Shown here piece by piece: positions 8,871 through 16,203 of a DNA stretch of 30,062 nucleotides. The stretch's first letter is position 1. Every line of letters begins with the position of its first letter. This DNA comes from CAIJKW01 sp964443365 (GTDB taxonomy: Bacteria; Patescibacteriota; Minisyncoccia; Phycocordibacterales; CAIZLB01), in contig CAYUCM010000006.1 in NCBI GenBank assembly GCA_964443365.1, forward strand, positions 1 through 30,062, read 5' to 3'. The translations under genes were made by a program, and so were the position numbers. The notes beneath the pieces are model-generated. The model made no database searches, had not been told where the DNA came from, and was given only the letters and a program-made list of their open reading frames with translations.

Positions 8871-9786
8871 TAAAAAGGTAAAAATTTTACTAATTGTCAT
8901 TGTCTTGTTTTTTGCTTGCATAGGATTGTTATTCACAATTGTGTTTGTGGGAATGAGGCTTAAACTCTTTAATGTTAGGGGTTCTATTGATAGTAGAAAT
9001 AATTTCTATATGAACGCCTCAGGCAAAGCAGGTGTGGTTATTCATGATGAAATGGTTGATTTAATAATCAAAAATGGTGTTGCGAATGTTTTGTCGTCAA
9101 GAAAAATAATACTGCCAGACACTTCATTTTCTTGGGTCGAGACTCCAGAATGGCAAACCCTAAGAGAAGCCTTAAAAAAAGATAAGGAGGTTATAGATAA
9201 TGTATCAAAAATTTCTGGTGTAAATTCTAGATTGATAGTCAGTGTTGTTATAGCGGAACAAATTAGATTTTTTACATCAAACAGGGAATCGTATAAGAAG
9301 TTTTTTGAGCCATTAAAAATTCTTGGAACGCTTTCTGATTTTTCTCTAGGTGTTTCTGGAATTAAGCCCGAAACGGCAAAGCAAATTGAAGATAATTTAA
9401 AAGACGTGAATTCACCATTTTATCTTTCAAAGAGTTATGAAAACATCTTGGATTATAATTTAAATGAAAATCCAGACGACACTCTCTACAATAGATTAAC
9501 AGATGATAAAAATCATTTTTATTCATATTTGTATACGGCCTTGTTTATAAAACAAATTGAAACTCAATGGAAAAAAGCTGGCTTTGATATATCAAAGCGA
9601 CCTGAAATATTGGCAACGTTATTTAATTTGGGGTTTAGCAAATCAAATCCAAAAAGTAATCCAGAGGTTGCGGGTTCATTAATTGAAATTGGAAAAGAAA
9701 AAATTTCTTTTGGAAGATTGGCATATGAATTTTATTTTTCTGGAGAATTGATTGAAGAATTTAATTTTATTTTTTCAAAAAAATAA
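8842..9786 (+). CDS. Membrane-anchored lysozyme/transglycosylase-like protein
   Basis: One N-terminal transmembrane helix (about residues 13-38 of 314) is followed by an extracytoplasmic domain. The segment from about 124 (ISGVNSRLIVSVVIAEQIR) to 175 (SLGVSGIKPETAKQIE) has the look of a lysozyme-fold helix with a candidate catalytic Glu139, then the S-L-G-x-x-x-I-K-P-E-T-A turn seen in SLT/goose-type enzymes. The C-terminal ATLFNLG segment also fits. This is inference from pattern only; peptidoglycan cleavage is not shown. The ATG at 8842 is preferred to 8815 because it places a short basic stretch directly before the helix. The gene overlaps the O-antigen ligase gene by 29 bases, suggesting a joint cell-envelope operon. 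Confidence 0.7.
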   Translation: MEKIRQIVNNKKVKILLIVIVLFFACIGLLFTIVFVGMRLKLFNVRGSIDSRNNFYMNASGKAGVVIHDEMVDLIIKNGVANVLSSRKIILPDTSFSWVETPEWQTLREALKKDKEVIDNVSKISGVNSRLIVSVVIAEQIRFFTSNRESYKKFFEPLKILGTLSDFSLGVSGIKPETAKQIEDNLKDVNSPFYLSKSYENILDYNLNENPDDTLYNRLTDDKNHFYSYLYTALFIKQIETQWKKAGFDISKRPEILATLFNLGFSKSNPKSNPEVAGSLIEIGKEKISFGRLAYEFYFSGELIEEFNFIFSKK

Positions 9787-9819
9787 AAAACAAAAAATAT
9801 TTTTTTAAATTAAAAAAAG

Positions 9820-9828
9820 TTATCCACA
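9820..9828 (+). other. Consensus DnaA-box-like nonamer
   Basis: TTATCCACA matches the classical DnaA box exactly, within a very AT-rich intergenic stretch (9787-9937). It is a single copy. A 9-bp AT hairpin (9826-9850) runs from this box into the -35 of the next gene. A role in DnaA-dependent regulation is possible, but chance occurrence is not excluded; no box cluster typical of oriC is present. Confidence 0.35.
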
Positions 9829-9846
9829 ATTTTTCTCAAAAAAAAA

Positions 9847-9875
9847 TTGTTAATGATGAAAAAATGTTAGATAAT
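9847..9875 (+). promoter_or_regulatory. Promoter of the lysine-rich small gene
   Basis: TTGTTA (9847-9852), a 17-base spacer and GATAAT (9870-9875) make a good sigma-70-type promoter. Unlike most genes here it predicts a 5' leader of about 55 bases before the ATG at 9938. Confidence 0.55.
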
Positions 9876-9937
9876 TAAATTAACTACATGTGCATCGTCG
9901 GCGCGTGTAACATTAAAAAAATAATTTCAATAATCAC

Positions 9938-10054
9938 ATGGCAGCAAAAAAGAAAGTTGCAAAGAAGGCAACAAAGAAAGTTGTAAAGAAAGTTGCAAAG
10001 AAGGCTGTAAAGAAAGCAGCTCCAAAGAAGAAGGCAAAGAAAGCAAAGAAATAA
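9938..10054 (+). CDS. 38-residue lysine-rich histone-H1-like protein
   Basis: The protein is made almost entirely of Lys, Ala and Val: 20 of 38 residues are lysine, arranged as A-K-K / V-K-K repeats with one Pro and one Thr. This resembles the C-terminal tail of histone H1 and bacterial Hc1/AlgP-like nucleoid proteins, without a globular domain. It is expected to bind DNA or RNA non-specifically by charge. The gene stands alone between its own promoter and a strong intrinsic terminator, which argues for a real, well expressed transcript and against chance. The reverse strand has a Cys/Leu-rich frame, which is only the complement of the AAG/AAA codons. Confidence 0.75.
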   Translation: MAAKKKVAKKATKKVVKKVAKKAVKKAAPKKKAKKAKK

Positions 10055-10076
10055 TTTCAATTTATTTCCCACTTTC

Positions 10077-10106
10077 ATGAAAACCCCGCGCGAGCGGGGT
10101 TTTCAT
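10077..10106 (+). terminator. Strong intrinsic terminator
   Basis: A perfect 13-bp stem (10077-10089 with 10094-10106) encloses the loop GCGA. The GC core CCCCGC/GCGGGG is flanked by AAAA on the left and TTTT on the right, so it can act on either strand. It ends the lysine-rich gene and isolates it from secA. Confidence 0.92.
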
Positions 10107-10151
10107 ATTGTTCTATATTTTTCAGCGCGTCTTTATAATCTGTCTGTTTTG

Positions 10152-10160
10152 TGCTAATAT
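10152..10160 (+). promoter_or_regulatory. Candidate extended -10 of secA
   Basis: TGC plus TAATAT (10155-10160) ends 8 bases before the secA ATG. A second candidate, TATAAT at 10134-10139, would give a leader of roughly 23 bases. Which one is used cannot be decided from sequence. Confidence 0.4.
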
Positions 10161-10168
10161 AGCCTCCT

Positions 10169-12712
10169 ATGAGCATTATATCGTCACTATTTTCAATTTC
10201 TAAAAAACGTGTTGCAAAATACAGAAAAATCGTTCAAAAAATCAATGATTTAGAGCCACAAATTAAATCTTTATCAGATTCTGATTTAAAATCTAAAACA
10301 AATGAATTTAAGGAAAGATTAAACAATGGAGAAACGCTGGATAGTATTTTACCGGAGGCTTTTGCAGTTGTAAGAGAAGCTTCAACAAGAGTTTTGGGTC
10401 AAAGACATTATGATGTTCAACTTATTGGTGGAATGATTTTGCATGATGGAAATATCGCAGAAATGAAAACTGGAGAAGGAAAGACCTTGATGGCAACTCT
10501 TGCTGTATATCTAAATGCGATTGAAGGTAAGGGTGTTCATGTTGTAACAGTTAATGATTATCTAGCAAGAAGAGACGCCACTTGGATGGGACAAATTTAT
10601 CATGCACTTGGATTAACTGTTGGTGTCGTAAATGAAGGTGATTCTTACATGTTTGATCCAGCTGTGGTTGCAGAAGAGAAAGGTGAAGATGAAGAAAAGA
10701 AGCTTGAGAAAAAGGAAGATGAGATTGGGTCATTTAAAATAGTTTATGAGCTTCTTCGTTCAATTGATAAAAGAAGTGCATATTATGCTGACATTACTTA
10801 TGGGACAAATAATCAATTTGGTTTTGATTATCTTAGAGATAACTTGGAATATAGATCTTTAGATTTAAGACAAAGAGATTTCAATTTTGCAATTGTTGAT
10901 GAGGTTGACTCGATTCTAATTGATGAATCAAGAACACCTTTAATTATTGCGGCTCCATACGCTGATTCAGAAAGTCTTTATGTGACATTCGCAAATATTG
11001 CAAGAACTTTAGAAAAAGATGTTCACTATACTGTTGATGAAAAATTTAAAGCTATATCTGTAACAAGTGAGGGAATAGATGTGGCAGAAAAAAGTTTGGG
11101 TGTTTCTAATATATATAGTGAGGGTGGCGTTAAGTATGTTCATCACATGGAAACAGCTATTAAGGCAAAAGCTATTTTTCATAAAGATGTTGATTATATA
11201 GTAAAAGATGGAGAGGTTATTATTGTCGATCCTTCAACTGGGCGTTTACAACCAGGTAGACGTTGGTCAGAAGGACTTCATCAGGCTATAGAAGCAAAAG
11301 AAGGGGTTGATATTAAGCAAGAATCAAGAACGTTTGCTTCTATTACATTTCAAAATTATTTTAGAATGTATCCAAAGCTTGCTGGTATGACCGGTACTGG
11401 TCTTACAAGTCAAGAAGAATTTCTAAAGGTCTACGGATTAGATGTGATTGAGGTTCCAACTCACAGAGCAATTCAACGTATAGATAGACCTGATTTGATA
11501 TACAAGACAGAATTGGCAAAGTTTAAGGCTATTGCTCAAAAGATTAAGGAATTAAATAAAAAAGGTCAGCCGGTCTTGGTTGGTACTGTTTCAATTGAAA
11601 AAAACCAAATGTTATCTGAGTTTTTGAAGAAAGAAGGAGTTCCTCATACTATTTTAAATGCAAAACCTGAGTTTGCAGAAAGAGAAGGTGAGACAGTGGC
11701 CCAGGCTGGTAAAAAGGGTGCTGTAACCATCGCAACCAATATGGCGGGACGTGGTGTTGATATTAAGCTCGGGGGCGCCTCTGATTCAAAAGACCTGTAT
11801 GAAGAAGTAAAATCAAATGGAGGGCTTTATATAATTGGTACAGAAAGACATGAGGCCAGAAGAATCGATAATCAATTAAGAGGACGTTCTGGTAGACAGG
11901 GGGACCCTGGAGAAACTCAATTCTATATTTCTTTGGAAGATGACTTGATGAGAATTTTTGCGAATGACTTTCTCAAGAGCGCCATGGATAAACTTGGTGT
12001 TGCGGATGATCAACCTATTGAGGCTAGAATTATTTCCAAGCAATTAGAATCTGCGCAAAGAAAAATAGAGGGGATGCATTTTGATGCCAGAAGAAATACT
12101 CTGCAGTATGACGATGTGTTGAATCAACAAAGAACTAAAATCTATAACAGAAGAAAAGGAATTCTACTTGGTGAACCAGAAGATATTGAAATTGAATTGA
12201 ATTTGTTTTTAGCGACAGCTACAGAAGAGGATAGAGAAGCAGTTCGACAAAAAAGAGATATATTCAGAGAGAATGCAAAAAATAATGGTTTTGCAGAAAA
12301 TGATGTTGAAAAACCATTTTTGTTTACCGCAAGAAATATAATGTTGCAAACAATAGACTTATTCTGGGTTGATCATTTGGAGATGATGGAATATTTACGT
12401 TCAAGCGTTTCTCTTAGAGCGTATGGCCAAAGAGATCCATTGGTTGAATATAAAACAGAGGGTCTAAAAATGTTTAGAGACATGGAAGTTTCGATTTCGA
12501 ATGAAATCATGAGACTACTTAGGTCTGTGAGCGGTGAAATCGCAATTAATAATCAAATGCAAACAGTTAATTTGCGAGCCGATAATACATTAGATAGTTC
12601 TAATAATCCTGAAACTAAATCCCACGCTCACTCTGGAGAAGATAAAATTGGTAGAAATGATTTATGCCCATGTGGCTCTGGCAAGAAGTATAAAAAGTGT
12701 CATGGTAAGTAA
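10169..12712 (+). CDS. secA: Protein translocase motor subunit SecA
   Basis: SecA is the ATPase that drives unfolded preproteins through SecYEG. All hallmarks are present in 847 residues: GQRHYDVQLIGG, Walker A TGEGKT (101-106), VTVNDYLARRD, DEVDSILIDESRTPLII (about 244-260), AGMTGTG, MAGRGVDIKLGG and GTERHEARRIDNQLRGRSGRQGD. A C-terminal zinc-binding SEC-C motif, CPCGSGKKYKKCH, closes the protein. Between GVVNEG and YYADITYGTNN lies a charged Glu/Lys-rich insertion of about 40 residues (about 158-200) replacing a short loop in E. coli SecA. The start has no Shine-Dalgarno sequence. Confidence 0.98.
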   Translation: MSIISSLFSISKKRVAKYRKIVQKINDLEPQIKSLSDSDLKSKTNEFKERLNNGETLDSILPEAFAVVREASTRVLGQRHYDVQLIGGMILHDGNIAEMKTGEGKTLMATLAVYLNAIEGKGVHVVTVNDYLARRDATWMGQIYHALGLTVGVVNEGDSYMFDPAVVAEEKGEDEEKKLEKKEDEIGSFKIVYELLRSIDKRSAYYADITYGTNNQFGFDYLRDNLEYRSLDLRQRDFNFAIVDEVDSILIDESRTPLIIAAPYADSESLYVTFANIARTLEKDVHYTVDEKFKAISVTSEGIDVAEKSLGVSNIYSEGGVKYVHHMETAIKAKAIFHKDVDYIVKDGEVIIVDPSTGRLQPGRRWSEGLHQAIEAKEGVDIKQESRTFASITFQNYFRMYPKLAGMTGTGLTSQEEFLKVYGLDVIEVPTHRAIQRIDRPDLIYKTELAKFKAIAQKIKELNKKGQPVLVGTVSIEKNQMLSEFLKKEGVPHTILNAKPEFAEREGETVAQAGKKGAVTIATNMAGRGVDIKLGGASDSKDLYEEVKSNGGLYIIGTERHEARRIDNQLRGRSGRQGDPGETQFYISLEDDLMRIFANDFLKSAMDKLGVADDQPIEARIISKQLESAQRKIEGMHFDARRNTLQYDDVLNQQRTKIYNRRKGILLGEPEDIEIELNLFLATATEEDREAVRQKRDIFRENAKNNGFAENDVEKPFLFTARNIMLQTIDLFWVDHLEMMEYLRSSVSLRAYGQRDPLVEYKTEGLKMFRDMEVSISNEIMRLLRSVSGEIAINNQMQTVNLRADNTLDSSNNPETKSHAHSGEDKIGRNDLCPCGSGKKYKKCHGK

Positions 12713-12720
12713 GATGCAGT

Positions 12721-12749
12721 TTGGCAACATTCATTAATACTTATATAAT
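12721..12749 (+). promoter_or_regulatory. Near-consensus promoter giving a leaderless transcript
   Basis: TTGGCA (12721-12726, 5 of 6 matches to TTGACA), a 17-base spacer and a perfect TATAAT (12744-12749) are followed after 6 bases by the ATG at 12756. This is the clearest example in the window of a promoter that puts the transcription start on the start codon. Confidence 0.75.
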
Positions 12750-12755
12750 AGATAT

Positions 12756-13772
12756 ATGAATAATAAACCACAAATATTTTTTATGGTGGCGTTAACTATT
12801 GTTTTTGTTTTATCAATACTAGTTTTGTCACCATTCATAATCACAATAGTGCTTGCTATAGTAGCGGCAATATTACTTAATCCTGTGTACAAAAGACTCA
12901 CTAAACTTTGTTGGAAAAACAAGACCCTTGGATCAATTCTGACAGTTTTACTTTTCTACATAGTTATTTTACTGCCAATTTCTTTAATATCATTTCAGCT
13001 CTTCAAAGAAGTTCAAACTGTTTATACCACATTCAGCATGTCTGATGCACCAACATTGTCTAGCTTAAATCAGTCTTTAACTAAATTGGTCCAGCCAATT
13101 AACCCAAGTGTTAATATTCATTTAGAAAATTACATAGGGGCTGTTTCTTCATGGCTTATCTCTCATATTGGTGCAATATTTTCTGTAACTTTTGATTTCT
13201 TCCTTAAGGTTTTATTGGCTACAATTGCCATGTTCTTTCTCCTTCGAGATGGAGATAAGTTCAAGATGATTATTAAAGATTTAAATCCGCTTTCTAGCGA
13301 GGCGCATGATTATTTAGCATCGTCAATAAAAACATCTGTAAACTCCGTTGTATTGGGCTCAATTGTTATTGCGCTAATACAAGGTATTGTGGCAGGAATT
13401 GGTATGGCAATATTTGGAATACCAAATGCGACCTTGTGGGGAACAGCAACTGTGATTGCATCATTTATACCTGGAATTGGTACGGGATTAATTTTGGGTC
13501 CTGCAATACTATATTCTGTATTTTTCAATTCCATGTTTCAAACAATCGGATTATTATTGTGGGCGCTTATTATCGTAAATGCGATAGATAACTTCTTGAG
13601 GCCTGCAATTATGCATAAATCAATTAATATGCATCCATTGTTTATTTTATTTTCAATTTTGGGTGGTATTAGCTTCATTGGACCATCAGGATTCATTCTT
13701 GGTCCATTGATTTTAAGCCTACTTTTCGCTATGATACGAGTCTATAAATTAAAAGAAATTTCTATTTCATAG
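12756..13772 (+). CDS. AI-2E family (PerM/YdiK-like) membrane transporter
   Basis: The 338-residue protein has about eight transmembrane helices in the AI-2E family arrangement: two N-terminal helices with NPVYKRL between them, a soluble loop, then the conserved LLRDGDKF, IALIQGIVAGIGMAIFGIPNA, IPGIGTGLILGPAI, NFLRPAIM and GPSGFILGPLILSLL segments. The family was named for an autoinducer-2 exporter, but most members have no proven substrate; some are Na+/H+ antiporters. The gene has its own promoter and starts 43 bases after secA. Substrate unknown. Confidence 0.9.
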   Translation: MNNKPQIFFMVALTIVFVLSILVLSPFIITIVLAIVAAILLNPVYKRLTKLCWKNKTLGSILTVLLFYIVILLPISLISFQLFKEVQTVYTTFSMSDAPTLSSLNQSLTKLVQPINPSVNIHLENYIGAVSSWLISHIGAIFSVTFDFFLKVLLATIAMFFLLRDGDKFKMIIKDLNPLSSEAHDYLASSIKTSVNSVVLGSIVIALIQGIVAGIGMAIFGIPNATLWGTATVIASFIPGIGTGLILGPAILYSVFFNSMFQTIGLLLWALIIVNAIDNFLRPAIMHKSINMHPLFILFSILGGISFIGPSGFILGPLILSLLFAMIRVYKLKEISIS

Positions 13773-13805
13773 TTAGTGAATTATTAAAATAAGTTAAGAA
13801 TATTA

Positions 13806-14903
13806 ATGAAGAAAACCTTAAACACAATCAAGAAAAAAATAATACCAAAAACAATTAAAAAGATAGTTAATTTAGAAAACGGTAAGGCAGGAGGAAGAGA
13901 TGCCGGACATGTTTTAATTGTAACTCATGGTGCAGCTTTTCATCCAGATGATGTTTGCGCAACGGCCGCAGCGCTTCTTTACTATGGAGTTGATAAAACT
14001 GGTTTAGGAAAATTCCTTCCAGGATATGAAGAAATTCAAAAGAAACATGATGGTGAATTTGTAAGAGTTGTTAGAACATTGGATAAGGATGTAATGAAAA
14101 AAGCAACCATACTGCTTGATGTTGGTAGGGAATACGATGAAAAAACAAATAGATTTGATCATCATCAGGGTGGAATTACACCAAGAGAAGACGGAATCAT
14201 GTATTCTTCATTTGGATTATTTTGGAAAAAATTTGGAAAAAAGATTACAGGAAATTCTGAGGTTTCTGAATTTGTTGATAAAATTTTTGTGAAGCATATT
14301 GATTCAATGGATAATGGCATGCCAATCGCAAAAAGTCTTTTTGAAGATCAAACCCCTCCGCTTTTGTTTGAGGACTTAATTAATTTTGATGCTGATTTGG
14401 TTTTTGGACTAAATCTTCCTGAAAAGGAGATAAACAAGGTTTTTGATAAAACTTTCTTTAAGCTTATTCCTATCGCACAAAAAATGCTAATACTCACAGC
14501 TCTTAAGGGATATGCTCAAATAGAGGCTAAAAAGAAATTCCAAGAATTTTATAGTAGAGCTAAGGATAAAAGAGTAATTATAATGGATCAAAAAACTCCA
14601 TTTAAATCCAATGAATACAGAGAACCCTTGTTTATGGTTTATCCATCACTTAGAGGGGGTTGGGCGGGGCAAGCTGTGAGAATTAATGATTTATCTTGGG
14701 ACACAAAAGTGCAATTTCCGGAGTCTTGGGCGGGTAAAGAAGCAACAGAATTACGAGCTGTAACAGGTGTTGACGATGCTACATTTGCTCATCTTGGCAG
14801 ATTTCTAATTTCCGCTGAGACAAAAGAGGGGGTGTTGAAGATGATACAAATCGTACTAACTGACATTGAAAATGGCAAAATAAAGCCCATATTTAATGAT
14901 TAG
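13806..14903 (+). CDS. MYG1/UPF0160 family metal-dependent hydrolase (DHH-like)
   Basis: After a very basic N-terminal stretch (about residues 1-20), the family's metal-binding motifs appear: THGAAFHPDDV (40-50, ligand candidates His41, His46, Asp48), LLDVGREYD (about 103-111) and RFDHHQGG (116-123). Eukaryotic MYG1 is a 3'-5' RNA exonuclease; the activity of bacterial members is not established. The later WAGKEATELRAVTGVDDATFAHLGRF region matches the family's C-terminal WAGL..EEL...G...A.F.H..RF pattern. Length (365) is normal. The gene follows the AI-2E transporter by 33 bases and has no visible promoter of its own. The basic leader is not part of the conserved domain. Confidence 0.85.
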   Translation: MKKTLNTIKKKIIPKTIKKIVNLENGKAGGRDAGHVLIVTHGAAFHPDDVCATAAALLYYGVDKTGLGKFLPGYEEIQKKHDGEFVRVVRTLDKDVMKKATILLDVGREYDEKTNRFDHHQGGITPREDGIMYSSFGLFWKKFGKKITGNSEVSEFVDKIFVKHIDSMDNGMPIAKSLFEDQTPPLLFEDLINFDADLVFGLNLPEKEINKVFDKTFFKLIPIAQKMLILTALKGYAQIEAKKKFQEFYSRAKDKRVIIMDQKTPFKSNEYREPLFMVYPSLRGGWAGQAVRINDLSWDTKVQFPESWAGKEATELRAVTGVDDATFAHLGRFLISAETKEGVLKMIQIVLTDIENGKIKPIFND

Positions 14904-14904
14904 A

Positions 14905-14936
14905 TTGACTCTTAACGATAAATAGTAGACTATAGA
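14905..14936 (+). promoter_or_regulatory. Possible promoter of obg
   Basis: TTGACT (14905-14910) is a good -35. The best -10 candidate, TATAGA (14931-14936), lies at a long 20-base spacing, so this is weak. The following ~45-base leader is strikingly A-rich (AAAAAAATCGACAAAAC onward). Confidence 0.3.
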
Positions 14937-14981
14937 TAAAAAAATCGACAAAACATAAAAAACTAATAAACAAACAATAAA

Positions 14982-15995
14982 ATGGCTTTTATAGATGAAA
15001 TGACAATAAGGATGAAGGCGGGAAACGGCGGAGATGGTGTCGTCAGATGGCTTCATGAAAAATTTAAGGAATTTGGCGGTCCTGCTGGTGGAAACGGTGG
15101 ACGTGGTGGAAGTGTGTATGCAAGAGCCGTGAGAGATACATGGCTTCTATCTAGATATCGTTTTACCAAAGAGTTTGTTGCGCAAAACGGAGAGCATGGC
15201 GGAGGAAGAAGTATGCATGGTGCAAATGGTGAAGATTTATTTGTCGAGGTTCCAGTTGGAACAATTCTAACTAATTTAGAAACTGGTGAGCAATTTAGAT
15301 TGGATGAAGAAGGTCAGGAGACACTACTTCTTAAGGGTGGACACGGAGGGCTTGGAAATGAAAATTTTAAATCATCGACAAATCAAACTCCAGAAGAACA
15401 TACTTTAGGTAAGGCGGGTGAAGAAGCAAATTTTCATATCGAGGTTGAAATTATTGCAAGCGCCGGGCTTATTGGATTACCAAATGCTGGAAAGTCTTCT
15501 CTCTTGAATGCTTTAACAAAAGCAACTGCTAAAATAGGTGCATATCAATTTACAACTCTTGAGCCAAATCTTGGAGATTTATATGGTCACATTCTTGCTG
15601 ATATTCCAGGACTTATTGAAGGCGCGGGTGAAGGTAAGGGTCTTGGTCATAAATTCTTGAGGCACATAAGAAGAACAAAAAAACTTTTACATTGTATTTC
15701 TATTGAAAATGAAATTGAAAGCCTTGGCGGAGAGACTGGCGGAATGGAAAAAGTTTATGATGTTATAAGAGGGGAGCTTGAAACTTTTGACGAAGAGCTT
15801 ACTGCCAAAGAAGAAATTTTAATTTTTACAAAATCAGATTTAATAGAACCGGGCGAAGCAAAGAAACTAGCAGATAAATTTGTAAAAAATAAATTCAAAA
15901 AAGAAGTGGGCGATAAAAAATATTTTGTCGTTTCCGTTTATGATTTGGATGCTATTAAAGGGTTGTCAGATGGACTGGTGGGGGTGTTGGGGTAG
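14982..15995 (+). CDS. obg: Obg-family GTPase (ObgE/CgtA)
   Basis: Obg is an essential ribosome-associated GTPase of the 50S subunit. The glycine-rich N-terminal OBG domain is clear (GNGGDGVV at 15-22, FGGPAGGNGGRGGSVY, GHGGLGNENFKSS). The GTPase motifs are GLPNAGKSS (G1, about 164-172), a threonine-containing switch I (FTTLEPNLG), DIPGLIEGA (G3, about 206-214) and TKSD (G4, about 283-286). With 337 residues it ends right after the GTPase domain, so the OCT domain found in many Firmicutes members and the acidic tail of E. coli ObgE are absent. The start sits in an A-rich, Shine-Dalgarno-free context. Confidence 0.97.
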   Translation: MAFIDEMTIRMKAGNGGDGVVRWLHEKFKEFGGPAGGNGGRGGSVYARAVRDTWLLSRYRFTKEFVAQNGEHGGGRSMHGANGEDLFVEVPVGTILTNLETGEQFRLDEEGQETLLLKGGHGGLGNENFKSSTNQTPEEHTLGKAGEEANFHIEVEIIASAGLIGLPNAGKSSLLNALTKATAKIGAYQFTTLEPNLGDLYGHILADIPGLIEGAGEGKGLGHKFLRHIRRTKKLLHCISIENEIESLGGETGGMEKVYDVIRGELETFDEELTAKEEILIFTKSDLIEPGEAKKLADKFVKNKFKKEVGDKKYFVVSVYDLDAIKGLSDGLVGVLG

Positions 15996-16117
15996 TTTGA
16001 TAATTTTAGATTAAATTTATTCATTGTGTCATGAATTAATATAATAATAAGGTTTGCATTAAGGGGTTGTTTTTGATATGTTTGAGAAAGATTAAATTTA
16101 ATCAAGCTCTTTTAATT

Positions 16118-16176
16118 TGATTGGTTGTAGCTTCAAGCTTCTATGGTTTTTATTAATTTGAAGCTGCAACCAATTA
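16118..16176 (+). promoter_or_regulatory. 19-bp RNA hairpin with compensating G-U pairs, upstream of orphan gene
   Basis: The arms 16118-16136 and 16158-16176 pair along their whole length around a 21-base loop. The two non-Watson-Crick positions (119/175 and 128/166 of the 16 kb block) are G-U wobbles when the plus strand is transcribed, but A-C mismatches on the minus strand. This points to an RNA structure on the plus strand. No T-run follows, so it is not an ordinary terminator. The start codon of the next gene is 27 bases downstream. Confidence 0.6.
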
Positions 16177-16203
16177 CGGGTGTAGTCAACCAAATACTGA
16201 TCA

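Noticed and set aside
9787..9937. AT-rich stretch with a DnaA box as a possible replication origin
   Set aside because: Only one box, no dnaA/dnaN/rpmH neighbours and only about 150 bases long.
9884..10078. 64-codon Cys/Leu-rich frame on the minus strand
   Set aside because: It is the complement of the AAG/AAA-rich lysine-repeat gene; the strange composition is a shadow effect.
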